Source of the DNA: Ariolimax columbianus
Taxonomy: Eukaryota > Mollusca > Gastropoda > Stylommatophora > Arionidae
Length of the DNA stretch: 64,000 bases
Direction: 5' to 3'
Assembly (NCBI GenBank): GCA_036924085.1
Contig: JAVGWX010000009.1
Coordinates: 57,764,331 to 57,828,330, forward strand
Part shown: positions 13,601 to 28,600 of the stretch, one piece after another
Position numbering within the stretch: position 1 is the first letter of the stretch
How the letters are laid out: each line of letters opens with the position of its first letter
Translations under genes and position numbers: made by a program
Notes under the pieces: generated by a model
What the model saw: the letters and a program-made list of their open reading frames with translations, nothing else
Databases searched by the model: none
Told to the model about the DNA's origin: nothing

Positions 13601-16600
13601 TAGTACTGATGTTAAGACTTCCTGCAAGTCTGTGATGGAGATAGTATCCTCAGTTGTGTAAAAACCATTGCCAATAAAACCACATTGCAAGAAAATAGTT
13701 TAACGTTTTTATACGGATTTAGAAGACTCATCTGTATACATCCAGTTACATTCGCATTACCCTGCATAAACTGAAGATAGGTGGCACTGACGAATGCACC
13801 TGTGGTACAGGGAAAATGACCGCTGAACATCTGCTGCAAAATTGCCAGACATACGAGGACCACAGAAAGCACATGTGCCCATCCCCAGTGGCAACACTAG
13901 ACAAGCTCTATGGCAGTGTTGACAGCCTCAGGATGACAGCTGCTTTCTTCGAACAAATTCAAGTTGACGTCTGACAGCGTACGAAGAAGAAGAAGAAGAA
14001 GAAGCATTACCCTGCTCTAAAAGCTATGTAAATCCAATATATTCTTAAATGCATTAACTGTTCCTGCCTCCACTACCTCCTGTGGCAATGCATTACAAGC
14101 ATTCACCACTCTCTGACTAAAAAATATTTTATAATATCCAATCTGGACCTTTCTTTAGTTAATTTGTAGCTGTGCCCTCTTGTTCTTGTTGGTGGTTGTA
14201 TTTTGTAAAACTTGTTATAGTATTATTTATCCATTCCTCTGCTGATCATCTTATAAACCTGTATTAAGTCACCACGAATTCTTCTCTCTTCTAGACACTG
14301 TAGAGTCTTTCCTCATAACTGTGATTCTGGAATCCTACTATCATCGTTGTCGCTCTTCTTTGTATCCTTTCCAGCATGTTTATATCCCCTCTATGATAAG
14401 GACTCCACACCTGTACACAATACTCCAATCTAGGTCTAACCAATGCTTTATACAGTTTGACAATCACTTCCTTACTCCTATGTTTAATATTTCTCTTTGT
14501 CATACCTAACATTGCATTTGCCTTATTCACTGCCACCTGAACTTGCTCACTCACTTTACCTGTATGATCTATTATAACCCCTAGGTCTCTTTCCTTATCT
14601 ATCATTCTAATATTATTCTCGCTCTTTCTGTAATTATGTTCCGTATTGAATCTACCCATGTGGATGACTGTACATTTATCTATATTAAACTCCTTTTGCC
14701 ATCTCACAGTCCAATCTTGAATTTTATCTAAATCCAACTTCAATATATCCACTTCTGCTATAAATGAGACACTCCTACATAGTATTGTGTCATCCAAACT
14801 TTTGTGCAAATTTTGCAGTCATGGATCCGATATCAATTTCCAAATTGTTTATATATATCAAGAACTAAATGGATACTTCTTCTTCGTTGTCCATTCTCAA
14901 AGTCTCGCTACCAAGCCCCGAAAAGGGCTTTGCAAGTAATAGGATGTAGTCTGGAGACAGGAATGTGTTTTGTTGTAGTTTACAGCTTTACTGCGATATT
15001 TACAACTTTTGGTGCAACACATCTGACTTAAGCATGGCATTTTTGGGTACGGGCAAGCCTTCCCTCTTCGATCCCTTCTCCTTAGCCCGTCTGCCCAGTT
15101 GCAGCCTGTTATCTAGGATCACCGCATGGAGGTGGAAAGGGTCTTGGCAGCTCTGGGTTGCTGGCCGTATTGGTAGCAGTCAGCGACCCAAAGCTGACTG
15201 CTACAGCTCATTCCCTGCTCAGCATCTGGATCCCAAATGGATACAGGATTCCTTGTAAGCTGGATAGAATTGTTCCAGATGTAGTGTTGGGTTTATGCTC
15301 CGCCAATTGGAGTGTCAGGTTTATCATTGTAAATACTGATATTCATTTAACTGAGTTTCCTGTATTCATTTGTAGTGTTTTTGGTTGGCCAGGTCTTAAT
15401 GAAGACCTATTTAGGTAAAAACATTAGACAATCAATAAATCCCTTTCAGCTACCCATGAGCACAGGTCTTCATCAAATACACGCCAAATCCTGCTGTCTT
15501 GTGCCATCTGTTCCAGCTCTGTCTACATCTTCCCTGTTTCCTGTATGTTTGTTTTGAGCTCTCTACTCCGTGTGCGTTTTGGTCTTCATGTACTTCTCTT
15601 GCATCAGTGATTCCATAACAGAGATGCTATAACATATAACTATAAGATGAGATAACATAATGCTTTCAGCTCTTTCCTTAATACGCCTTCTCCTCATGTC
15701 ATGTTCCACTGATGTTTGCCTGATTCTTTCAAACAGTTCCACATTAGTGATCTTGTTATACTATTTCAAACATTATTCTGTACAGGTAGCCATTGATGAA
15801 AGTCTGTACCTTTTCATTGTTTGTTAATTTGATTGTTCTCCATGTTTCAGAGCCATACAATAGAGTGGACATACATTGAAGTTACAAATATAATTTATTG
15901 GGATGGACTTGTTGTTCCCCAATACAATGATAGCTTTTCTCACCTTCTGTATTCTTATTTTGACCTTTTATCTGTACCTCCTACTTTCTCTATATTGCTA
16001 CCAAGATGTATGAATGATTCCACATCCTATAGGAGTGTGTCCCGAAACATAATCTGATTGTCGTTAGCAAAACATCAGTGCATATCTGTTACTATTCTCA
16101 TATAGAACTGCATGTATATTTTGCTTGCATTTCACCCAATGGTGGTATTGAGTTTGGTTGCAGCCCCTATTGAATTTGGGTGCAGCCCCTATTGAGTTTG
16201 GATCAGCCCCTATTGAGTTTGGCTGCAGCCCCTATTGAGTTTGGCTGCAGCCCCTATTGAGTTTGGCTGCAGCCCCTATTGAGATTGGTTACAGCCCCTA
16301 TTGAGTTTGGTTATAGCCCCTATTGAGTTTGGTTGGAGCCCCTATAGAATTTGGATCAGCCCCTATTGAGTTTGCTTGCAGCCCCTATTGAGTTTGCTTG
16401 CAGCCCCTATTGAGTTTGCTTACAGCCCCTATTGAGTTTGCTTACAGCCCCTATTGAGTTTGCTTGCAGCCCCTATTGAATTTGGTTGCAGCCCCTATTG
16501 AGTTTGCTTACAGCTGCTGTTGAGTTTGCTTGCAGTCTCTTATATATTCAGAAACCTGTTAGTGGTAATTAAGGATGTACATCTCTGTTGTCACAATCCG

Positions 16601-19600
16601 GAAGAAGCTTGTACATGGAATGAGCTGTCACCAACCAGCGTCTCATAGCTGGCTGCTTGCATCAGGATCAGCAAACTACAGCCGACCAACATCCTGTCTC
16701 AGTGGTGGCCTTGTGAACAGGATTTTCTAGTGTAGTGTCACTAAGAGAAAAGGGATCACAAAGGAAAGAAAAAAACTGGTCCTAAAATGTTGTGTTGAGG
16801 CTAGATGTGTCAGGTTGAAAGCTGCAGATATCGCATCCTCGCTGTAAACTACAACACAATGTCTTTTTCAGGACGAAAGCAGAAGAAAAAGTAGATGTTG
16901 CTGGCAACCTCAACATGTATTGCTACAGAAACACCACCACTGCAGTGGTGGGTCATTCTCCTATTGGAGCAAAAAAAAGACAGAAGTATTGACTATCGCT
17001 AGATGCTCTTGTAAATAGTAACCGTTGTGACTTACCATGCTACAGATAGTAACCGTTGTGACTTACCATTCTACAGATAGTAACCGTTGTGACTTACCAT
17101 TCTACAGATAGTAACCGTTGTGACTTACCATTCTACAGATAGTAACCGTTGTGACTTACCATTCTACAGATAGTAACCGTTGTGACTTACCATTCTACAG
17201 ATAGTAACCGTTGTGACTTACCATTCTACAGATAGTAACCGTTGTGACTTACCATTCTACAGATAGTAACCGTTGTGACTTACCATTCTACAGATAGTAA
17301 CCGTTGTGACTTACCATTCTACAGATAGTAACCGTTGTGACTTACCATTCTACAGATAGTAACCGTTGTGACTTACCATTCTACAGATAGTAACCGTTGT
17401 GACTTACCATTCTACAGATAGTAACCGTTGTGACTTACCATTCTACAGATAGTAACCGTTGTGACTTACCATTCTACAGATAGTAACCGTTGTGACTTAC
17501 CATTCTACAGATAGTAACCGTTGTGACTTACCATTCTACAGATAGTAACCGTTATGACTTACCATTCTACAGATGCTGCTATGTGTTTGACTCGGAGATG
17601 AGGTCACATAGAAACCTGCATGATAAGTAAGTCATTGTTGGTATTAACTGTTTGTTTTAATAGTTCTTAGTCGACCTGTACTTCTACAAGGGCAGATGCC
17701 CCTATTTTGCAGGTCCCAGCTCTGGTATGAGCTGGATATAGCCGAAAGAAGGGTTTCCTGCTTAGCGGGCTAGGCTTGAGCAGCTAAATACTCCCACTAC
17801 GTTGGATGGGTAACCGCTGTGCGAGTTAGTCTCAATAGACTCAAACACTAGAGCAAAGTAGACCCGCAGCCTGTTTGGTGCCATCTTTGCTGCTCGAAAC
17901 AAACCGCTAACCATGGCTGGTGTTATGCCATGTCAGAAAGTTAGTCACCTCTTACGACATGCTCTCTGTGAGCAGTGGTGCTATTCTTGTCCTTGTCATA
18001 CACAAAGACCATGGCAAACCACTCGGGTTTTAATAGTTATTTATGCAATTCTTATGTTATTTGTGAAGTTTTTTTAACAATAAAAGCAGGAGAGAAATGT
18101 TGTTTATGAAGTTTTTTTATTTGTGTGGCATTTAACAAAAAAATGAATAAGAGTTGCATGTGTTATTTGTGGAGATTTAAAAAAATGTAAGTAAGTCTTT
18201 TCTTGTCTTATCCACTTGTACCATGTGGCATCATGGGTAGCTGTAGTTTTCTGTTCAGGGTCACATGTCTATCTGATGTAGTTGTCATCTCAGGACAATT
18301 TAGGATATTCCCAAAATTTCCTATCCATCTTTTTCTCTGTCTACCATGGCTGTGAAAACTTGATCGACATGAGTCATAGCCACACAGGATGCATTCTCAT
18401 TAAGGGGCTGAACCCCTTGATCCTCTACTCTTCGATATATTCAGTGCAGGGTTTTGCTTGAACTTTGTTTCGCACCTCTTCATTGCACATTCTGTCACTC
18501 CTAGTTATATTGCTGGTTTTCTGGAGGCATCTCATCTCACATATCGTGATCTTTCTTTCTAGAGATTTTATTGTTGTCCATATATGAAATAAAACATCGG
18601 GTTGCTGTCCCATAAACAAATCTAGTCATACAGCGAATTCCGATCCACTGTGGGATCCTCGGAAACGAGAAGGCAGATGAACTCGCAAAAGGTGGATGTG
18701 ACGGCTCTCAGACTCACCATCTACAGAGCTATAAAGAAGTAAAGACACTTATCAAATGATCCATAAGGACGAAATGGAGAGACCAGCATAGAGAATACAT
18801 GTCCGAAAATGACAGCATAGACAAACTAAACAGACATGGGCAGACAAAGATCCTCAGACTCAGAATGGGACATTGCAAGGCCCACCTTTGCAGAATTGGT
18901 CTTAGAGACACTGCCATGTGCGATTGCAGAACATCCAAGCAAACACCAGAACATATCCTGCAAAAGTGCCCCAGTTATGCAGACCAAAGACTTGTTTATT
19001 TTATCTTTTTTCTGTCCCCTCTTTGCATCCTGTGATAGTACCACATTTCAAAAGCTTCTAATGTCTTTTCACTCTCTTTCTCTCTTTGTTTAGAGTCCAT
19101 GTTTCAGATACTATGGGCCAGATACATGTAGTGATTTTTTAATATAAAGTAGAAGTTGGTTATTGTATTTGTGAAATATTTTATGAGTTTGCACAAATGT
19201 CTTTTTATGTAAATAGGAGTTCCTTTCATTATCATTTTGGATTCTCATTGACAGGTCCCACCCTGAAAGGCCAGAGCGTATCAGCAAGATCTACAACATA
19301 ATGGCAGAGTGGAAGCTGCTTCAGAAATGCTTGACTGTTGCTGTAAGTTTTGTTGTGCTGTTGGCAGTGAGAAGTACTGGCAGTGAAAAATACTGACAGT
19401 GAGGAGTACTATCAGTGAGGAGTATTGGCTGTGAGGAATACTGGCAATGAGGAGTACTGGCTGTAAGGAATACTGGCAGTGAGGAGTACTGGCTGTAAGG
19501 AATACTGACAGTGAGGAGTACTATCAGTGAGGAATACTGGCAGTGAGGAGTACTGGCTGTAAGGAATACTGGCAATGAGGCATACTGGCAGTGAGAAATA

Positions 19601-22600
19601 GCCTTGCTTTTCTATATGTTTGTGTGGTGCTATATTATATGCCCAAATCTATTGTGCTGGTAGCATTCTGGATACCAGAAACCTTACTGGCATAGAGAGA
19701 ATAGGATCATATATGTTGTTAGAGTTGGCAGAGGATAGGGTCAAATGGAGAGACATGCTCAGACAAACTTACAACCAGTCTTAGGACTGATCAACCAAAG
19801 GATAGAGTCAAATGGAGAGACATGCTCAGACAACTTTGCAACCAGTCTTAGGACTGACCAACCAAAGGATAGAGTCAAATGGAGAGACATGCTCAGACAA
19901 ACTTACAACCAGTCTTAGGACTGACCAACCAAAGGATAGAGTCAAATGGAGAGACATGCTCAGACAATCTTACAACCAGCTTTGGACTTCGCCAACCAGA
20001 GGATAATGTCAAATGGAGAGACATGCTCAAATAACCTTACAACCAGTCTTAGGACTGTCCAACTAGATCAAGTTCACATGAATGTTATTTCTACATGCTT
20101 TTAATTTATCCAAATTGACATTATTTTATTATTATTAATCTCAGCAATTCAGATGTATTTACTATTGTTCATTTGAACAAAGACATGATTATTTTAATAT
20201 TTACTCAAATTTTAAATAGTCTTTAAGGGGACGGTGTGGCCTAGTGGTTAAGTGGCACGGCTCACAACCGGAAGGTGCTGGGTTCGATCCCCATCACAGC
20301 ACTGGCCGTTACCCCGGAGAAGCAAACCCTTAGAAAATGCAGGAGGAAGCAGACCCTTACATAAAATGCATGCTGAAGTCGGATGCACTGGGCCGACAGG
20401 TGCAAAATAAAAACCATAGTGCAACACACGCCGCCTTGGGGATAAGAGAAATAAGGCGAACGCAGAAAAAAAAATAGAAAAAAAAATTGTTTTTAATCAA
20501 AACAAAATTATGTTATAATTGTTTATTTCGACCAAGTCAAACAAATTTAATGTCATTTATTTGAGAAGATAATTGTATTGTTGCTCTGCATGGCATTTAT
20601 TTAAACTGGCTATTGTTGTCTATTTTTTTAATAATGAAGTCAAGACTAGCAAGAAAGTCAGAGCTGTTGAGGATTCATGGGTAAGTAGGTCACTTCCTCC
20701 TAAGTAAACTCATAGGTAAAGTAGGTTCACTTTTGATTCTCTATATCTTTCTATAAATGATAAGGCTTTATTTCAAGCATGCAGGCAGACGTCAGCGGGC
20801 AGACGTTGAATGCCGTAGACAAATTCACATATCTGGGCAGCACGCTGTCGAGATCTGTCAGCCTAGATGATGAGGTGGCAAGCAGAATAGCAAAGGCCAG
20901 CAGAAACTTTGGTAAAATGCGCTCGATGGTCTGGGCACGTCGTGGCATCAGCGTCAAGACCAAATTGAAAGTCTACCGTGCAACCATCATTCCAACCCTA
21001 CTATACGCTTGCAAAAGCTGGACTGTATCCTCTGGACATGCAAGGAGGTTAAACCACTTCCATACAGGTTGCCTGAGGCGAATATTCCACATCCGATGGC
21101 AAGATCGTGTCACTGACATCGAGGTTCTCTCGAGGGCTAACATGCCCAGCATACATGCACTGCTAGAAAAAGCACGACTAGGATGGGCCGGACACCTCGT
21201 CCGTATGTCAGACGAGCGGCTCCCAAAGAAGCTTCTCTACGGCGAGCTGAGAGACGGATGGCGCGAGAGAGGGCGCCCAAAGAAACGTTTTAAAGACGGT
21301 CTGAAGGACTCACTAAAAAGTTGCCAGATAGACTTCGACACCTGGGAATGTCTTGCGAAAAACAGATCTGACTGGAGAAGCGCAGTCAAATCGGGTGTAG
21401 CTGCCGGTGAAGATGACCGTGTTGTGAAAGCCCAGAACAGACGCGAGACGCAGAAATCCCGAGCAGCGGGAACACCATCCCCTTCTACAAACCTCGTGTG
21501 CCCGATATAGCAGATGTTTTCGTGCTCGCATTGGCCTGTTCAGCCACATGCGCACCCACACCCAACAGGGAAATCTGTGACAAGGATGATGTCGGCGGTC
21601 CTCATCGTCAACGATGGACAACTATTATTATTTCAAGCATGGTAGGACTTCAGTACTTGAAAAGGTGTACAAATCCAAGTGTTGAGTAGCTGTCTACCCT
21701 TCAGGGATTTATCACATTTTAAGTTTTACTTCGCATACTCCATTTCACAGATTGTTTATATCTTTATTAACTAGCTTGTGTTCAATGAAGTACCATTTCT
21801 TTATCTGCTACCATATTAATTTTTTGGGTTAGTTAATTATGTTCATGTTTGTTCCCCATTGTCCGTGATGAAGACCTTTAGCTTGTCTTTGTATTTGCTC
21901 CCAGGCAAAAATGCAAATTATAAATTTTGGTTAATTTTCCTTTTTTTCTTCCAAACGTTGATAATTGGTGATTGCTAATTTTGATAAACTGAAATTTGGT
22001 GTTATGTTTTGTTATGTTAGCCTTTTGAACATGGGCTACTATAAAGCCCCATTCCCCATGGCTCCTGTGCACAAGAATCACAAAACAGACACATACTCTA
22101 AACTAGTTACTGGGACAAACACCACATGCTCAGATTTAATTATTCATTCTCAAATTAACTGAGGTGATCATCTCCAAAATTCCAGCTGATTGTGATTTTT
22201 GACCTCTTATTTTCTTATGTAAAACTCAAGCACATCGTCAATTAGTTGTCTCCTTTTATCTTCAATAAAGGTTCAATGAAATAACAAACATTACAAATCA
22301 AACTTCAGAACTAAAAAAGCTAAATCCCCTGAGATGGTAGAAACCATAGAGGGTATAAGGAAGGGAACTTAGACAGATTTAGAAAGGGAATTTATCGCAG
22401 AAGAATATCTTAGGAGAGTACAGCTGTCAGAAACATGGATATATGTGTATACACATGGCTGATCTAACAAACCCCATTCACTGGCGGAGGAGGGGCCTAT
22501 TACAAAGGAACGGAGAAGTAAAAACAACAATTAATTAACAACAGAAACATACTCCAATAACTTCCTTACAGAAGCAGATGCATTGAAGGCGTTAGCTGAG

Positions 22601-25600
22601 CTTGTAATCCAAGATGAAGATGTCCATCAAGAAAACATAGTATTCTCTACGGATGCCTCGTCAGTTTTTTAGCGGTGCTAAAACAATACACAGATGAAGT
22701 TCTCGAGCAATGTATGTTCTCCCTGACACAGCTCTCAGCAGAACACCCAAAGTTGGTCATACAGTGGATGCCATCCCACTGCAATATTGAAGGCAAATAA
22801 GCTGCAAACAAACTAGCAAAGTGTGGAGGACCATCCACACAAACAGACCTGAGCATCACATATAATGAGGCCAAGACCATAATTAAAGCCAACTTCAGGG
22901 GAAATGGGCTGATCAACACCTCGACTTCCAAATAGAAGACAACTACTTTAATTTAACTAGAGAAGAGCGAGTCATCATCTTTAAACTGAGAACTGGACAT
23001 AGCAGATGCAAGAGTCATCTTTACAACAAAGTGATGATTGGGGCAGATGTCCATGTGGGGAGCATAGCATGACCGTGGAACACATCCTACAAAAATGCAC
23101 GCTCACACAGGAAGAGAAAACAATACTGGATTCATGAGACAGCTATGAGATAAATGCTGTATGGCGATGAAACAGCATTACAAACAACGGCGTTCTTTGT
23201 AAGAGAAACTGGGACCTTGATCTGAGGATGAACGAAAAAGAAGAAGAAGAAGACAAAACTTTAGAACTGAATGTAGGTTTAATGGAATACAGGCATTTAA
23301 CATGAACATTTGCATAAGTTTTTGTTATTTAAAAGATTAGGATAATTCTTTTCGTACTCACCTTTTTGTATTCAGCTTCATACCAATATCTAATAAACAA
23401 TGGAACAATCTTTTCATTGAAGGTAATATACATGGGAAGATGTTCTAAAAAGTGTCACTTATATCTGTCCAGTTGTTGTCACAATATCAACATTTGACTA
23501 AAGACATTTGAAGCTGTAAAAGTATCCAAAAATAAATGACCCAATCAGCACCATTCTAAACACGTTCATCACTTGACCTAGATAGACAAAATCAATGAAG
23601 TGTCTCCATCAGAATAATTGATCACTGCTGTCAGCGATCAAAGAATTTAACCATTACTGATGTTGCACTGCAAAATCTCTCTTTGGTCTGATTAAAAAGG
23701 GTAGAATAATGGGCAAAATTGTTTTTCTGGAACCAAATATGAAAACCACGCGCTTTCGCAAAGAGCCCACGATGTCCGCAGAAATTCTTCTTGAAATGAA
23801 AAGTACAATCATTTTGGGAAGCATTGCTTTAGAATCTCATGGACTATTGCCTAGATCTGTATTTTTTTCTTATCTCCTAGAACATAGGAGTTATTTGCTT
23901 TTTAAAATGTGTTAGTCATATTTTAGAGTATTGTATTTAGAGATTTCTTTAAACCTCAAATGACCTGTGTGCAGTATCATAAGTTGGAGAATCTTCTATC
24001 CTTGAGATGTTAAGACCACACTGTAAGTAACTTTTCATGAAATCTTCTTAGTGTGGCTGGGATCCTATTCTTGTCTACCACATACAGAGCCCTCGTGGAA
24101 TTCTCTTGAATACTAGTCATGGGATGAACTCTTAGCGTAGCATACTCTCCAACTCATGCTAATACTCCTCTCACTATTCACACAGACCAAAAGCCAGCTA
24201 AGTGTATAGTAACCAACTGGGGTTGAAAGTAAACTCTAGATACAATAACCAAAATATTATTCCTGGAATAGAAAAGCATCTCATTTTGTCAGTGATCAGA
24301 TATTATTGATATGTTTGTTTTTTTCTTCCAGGGAGGATTACTTGAATGATCTGTTGGGAAGTCAATCCAAGGGAGATGAAGAACTCAAAAGTTTTCCAAA
24401 CCAGCACAGATATACATCCACCTATGTCCATCAGGTATGTGGCTGTAGAGATTGCTATGAGTGAGAAATGTTGAGAAATTACCAATGAATCATGTACAAA
24501 ATTTCTGGAAAAACAAGAAGAAAGGAAATGTATTTTTAGTACTACAGGTGAATAGATTGAAAGAAGGTAACAGTGGCACATTAACAGATATTCCTCCTGA
24601 ATAGATTGAAAGAAGGTAACAGTGGCACATTAACAGATATTCCTCCTGAATAGATTGAAAGAAGGTAACAGTGGCACATAAACAGACATTCCTCCTGAAT
24701 AGATTGAAAGAAGGTAACAGTGGCACATTAACAGACATTCCCACTCAATAGATTGAAAGAAGGTAACAGTGGCACATTAACAGATATTCCTCCTGAATAG
24801 ATTGAAAGAAGGTAACAGTGGCACATTAACAGATATTCCTCCTGAATAGATTGAAAAAAGGTAACAATGGCACATTAACAGATATTCCTCCTGAATAGAT
24901 TGAAAGAAGGTAACAGTGGCACATTAACAGATATTCCTCCTGAATAGATTGAAAAAAGGTAACAATGGCACATTAACAGATATTCCTCCTGAATAGATTG
25001 AAAGAAGGTAACAGTGGCACATTAACAGACATTCCCACTCAATAGATTGAAAAAAGGTAACAAGAAGCTGGAGGAAAGGAACTAACAACAACCAGTGTAG
25101 CAACAAACCAACACATAGGAAATGGACTATGATGGGATACACACTACAGAAAACACCATCAAATGTGGTCAGACAGACCCAAACATGGAATTCACAGTAA
25201 AAGATAAACAGAGGTAAACCAAGAAACACCTGAAGAAGAGCCTGAGAATGAATTTCGCTCCCTGAAGCTCAACTGGAGAGAAGCAGATAGCGCAGCTCAA
25301 GACCAAACTTGCTGGTGGGGGGTTGGTAATGGCATAAAGTAAGCCGTTTCCAAGCATTTGTGATTGTTCACCTTCTCACATCAGTCTGAAGCATTTGTTT
25401 TAGCTGCAGCTGGTCCCTTTACATGAAGCCTGTATACAAGTTTTCGTAGTGGCTGATTTTAAGGGCAATTTTTTTACATGCTGATGGCTGCTAGTCCCAA
25501 CCACAACCCTCTTTATTTTTCTTATACAATATGCTTGGAAGGTGACTAGTCCAATTCTTTCCATTCTAACTACCACTCTGGTAGACTGATACTGTAATAG

Positions 25601-28600
25601 TTTGGTGAAATGGGATTCCAGAATTATGGTGTGAGGAAAGATTAAAAAAAACTGATCTACAGTGTCTAGAACAGAGAATAATTTGACTAAATGCAAGTTT
25701 ATAAATTAATTAATGGAAAGGATAAATTAGATTATAACAAGGTTTTAAAAGTTCAACTGGCTACAAGAACAAGAGGGCACAGCTTCAAATTATTAAAAGA
25801 CAGGTCCAGATTGGATATTAGGATATATTTGTTTAGTAAGAGAGGGGTGAATGCTTCAAATGCATTGCCACAGGATGTGGTGTAGGCAGGGTCAGTTAAT
25901 GCATTAAAAAATTGATTGGATGATCACAGCTATTTTTAATATCAGTGGAGTGGAATAAACTGGTTGTACACAGACTCTGTAGACCCCCAGGGTGGTCGCT
26001 GTAGTCAAGAGGTTAAGGCACTCACCTCACATATTGATGAATGGAAACGGTGGGCAATCAAATCCCGCAAGTTTCAAGTGACCTCTGGTCTCACGGGAGG
26101 TAAGACCAGAGCATCCTGAGTTACCTCTAGTCATCTCGACCAATAGTCTTGCCACTGATCCAAGGTAACTCAGGACAAGAGAGTGAGATTAATGATCAGT
26201 GCATTCTCTCCTTCCTCACTATAATCCAAATACAGCACACATCACATTATTAAGACAAAACTGTCTGATGTTGTGGACATCATCGTTTGCGATGGGCAAT
26301 AACTTTAGAGACTTCTAAATCAATATAATAGAGTTAAATTAATTTGCTAAATATCTGTAGTTTTTCTGTTGAGATTGTATTCTGGTATTCAGTAGTTAGT
26401 ATACCACTTTCTTGCAGAAATCTGTGCATTGTGCTCTGTTGTCATGTGGCAGTCTTCTCAACGTGGTTGAAGCTGTGCTCAGAGGACAGGTAAGAAAGTG
26501 CTGTCTGTATCTTTTTCAGATGACATCCTTAAAGTCTAACCTTGCCTTTCTGAAATGTAAATTCATTGTGTTCTGAGTGCATAGAAAAAGGTCCTTGTCA
26601 TTGTTTTGATGATCCAGGAGGAGCAAATAGGTTGGCATAATATACATTTACTTGAATTATGAAATAAAATCACATGATCCAGGAGGAGCAAATAAGTTGG
26701 CATAATATACATTTACTTGAATTATGATATAAATCACATGATCCAGGAGGAGCAAATAAGTTGGCATAATATACATTTACTTGAATTAGGATATAAAATC
26801 ACATGTGGATCCAGAGACTCCTTACTGGGGAGGAAAGAATCACATGTGCCGTTTACCAACTGTTGTTTATAACCTAATTTCTATTAGAATGGAAAAGGAT
26901 AGGATAATTGTGGTCTTGAATATATCAAATATTTAATAAATTAATTCACTTTCCCCCCCCAAAAAAATTATGCCAAATATAGTACATGTAAATTTTAAAA
27001 TGCATTACGTTGTTAAAAAATGTGTCACATTGTGCGTTTACTGTTGTCACCACACTTCCTCCAGTATACGCCCATCATCATCATGTAGCATGTCCTTTAT
27101 AGAACGTCGCTCCCATCACAGTCTGTCTGAAAGAAACTCGTTCTCTTACCAAAACTCCAGCCTCCGCCAGTCATACTCAGGCATTCCTGGATATCTTGGT
27201 GCCATTTTCTTCTTGGTCTACCCCTTCTTCTTTTGCCTGGCACCATACCTTCCATCACTGTTCTCTCGGTACTGAGTATACACCCACAAATGTTTTTCAC
27301 TGGGTTTTTCCACAATGAATTGCTATTACAAATTTTTTTTTTTTTTTTTTTTTTTTTGCGTTCGCCTTATTTTCTCTAATCCCCAAGGCGGTGTGCGTTG
27401 CACTGTAGTTTTTATTTTGCACCTGTCGGCCCAGTGCATCCGACTTCAGCATGCATTTTATGTAAGGGTCTGCTTCCTCCTGCATTTTCTAAGGGTTTGC
27501 TTCCCCGGGGTAACGGCCGGTGCTGTGATGGGGATCGAACCCAGCACCTTCTGGTTGTGAGCCGTGCCACTTAACCACTAGGCCACGCTGTCCCCCTGCT
27601 ATTACAAATGATCTATTTAATCATAGGGTTTCCTGTGGCCTTTCTGCAGCATATTGAGTTGGAGTCAAGAGCTCCATCCCTCCGTTCAGACTTTCCATCC
27701 TATTTCAGCATGCATGGTTGCAAGGACTGTGGTCTTAAGACTCAAGAGTGGAAGGGAGTGGCATTTCCCCCCCATCCAAGGGAGCTCTCCAAATATTCAG
27801 AACTTCAGTATGCTCTGGTTCTGGGCTCTACCATGGAATCGTCACCTTCTGCACACATCCAGCTCTGATCCCGAACCATCTAACCATTGCTTGGTCTCCC
27901 ACTATACTTTCTTGCAGTCAGATGTCTGAGTTAAGTTTGTAGCCCAGGTTGCTGCTTCTCTAGGCCAAGTGCAATGCTGGATACTCAATATGCCACACCA
28001 CAAGGGAAATCGTCCGGTGACTGTCGGTAGCCTACCTGCAAGTCAGCAGGTGATTTTGAAATCAGAGTTTGTACTTCTCCAATACAAATTGCCATGTATG
28101 GCTTATGGGCTTTATGGACCCGGAGATGTCTGGTTTTAGGGCGCCAGAGACCGCACCTTGCCCCTTCTCCTGTTGGTAAGAGCAACAGGTCCCGCCACGT
28201 GAAGGTCAGGAGTTAGGGTTCTGCTGTCAGAGGCTATGTGTTGCGTGTGAGCATTTGAACAGAATGAAGGGCTCATCCTCAATTGCACTCCAGGCTATGA
28301 CAGCATTTGGGACCCATAAATGATCTAAATATATAATATAAAAATATTTTTTTTGTGTTCCAAGTCTGTGTTATAAAAGCAAATTAAAGAACTCAAGTCA
28401 TTAAGAGTCTTGTAAAACAATCAATCTCTCCTAAAACAGTCTAATCAAAATAGAATGTGCTTTCTGATGAGTTCAGTTCAGGTGCCATTGCGACAGTGAA
28501 GGTAGAATGTAAGAGATCTCCAATGTCTTTCATCTCTTACCTTGATGGTACAATCTTCCAGGCTTTTCTCTGTCGGGCTGGTTTCGATCAACAATTCTCT

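Noticed and set aside
17015..17572. Regular 31-bp repeats that resemble a CRISPR array
   Set aside because: Units are contiguous with no spacers, in a eukaryotic intron; it is a minisatellite.
20779..21510. 243-residue ORF as a host gene
   Set aside because: Motifs YLGS, W.GH..R and GRP.KR with a C-terminal Cys/His end identify it as a LINE ORF2 fragment.
24490..25229. Antisense ORFs with repeated [20 protein letters not shown]
   Set aside because: Reverse translation of the 49-bp minisatellite.
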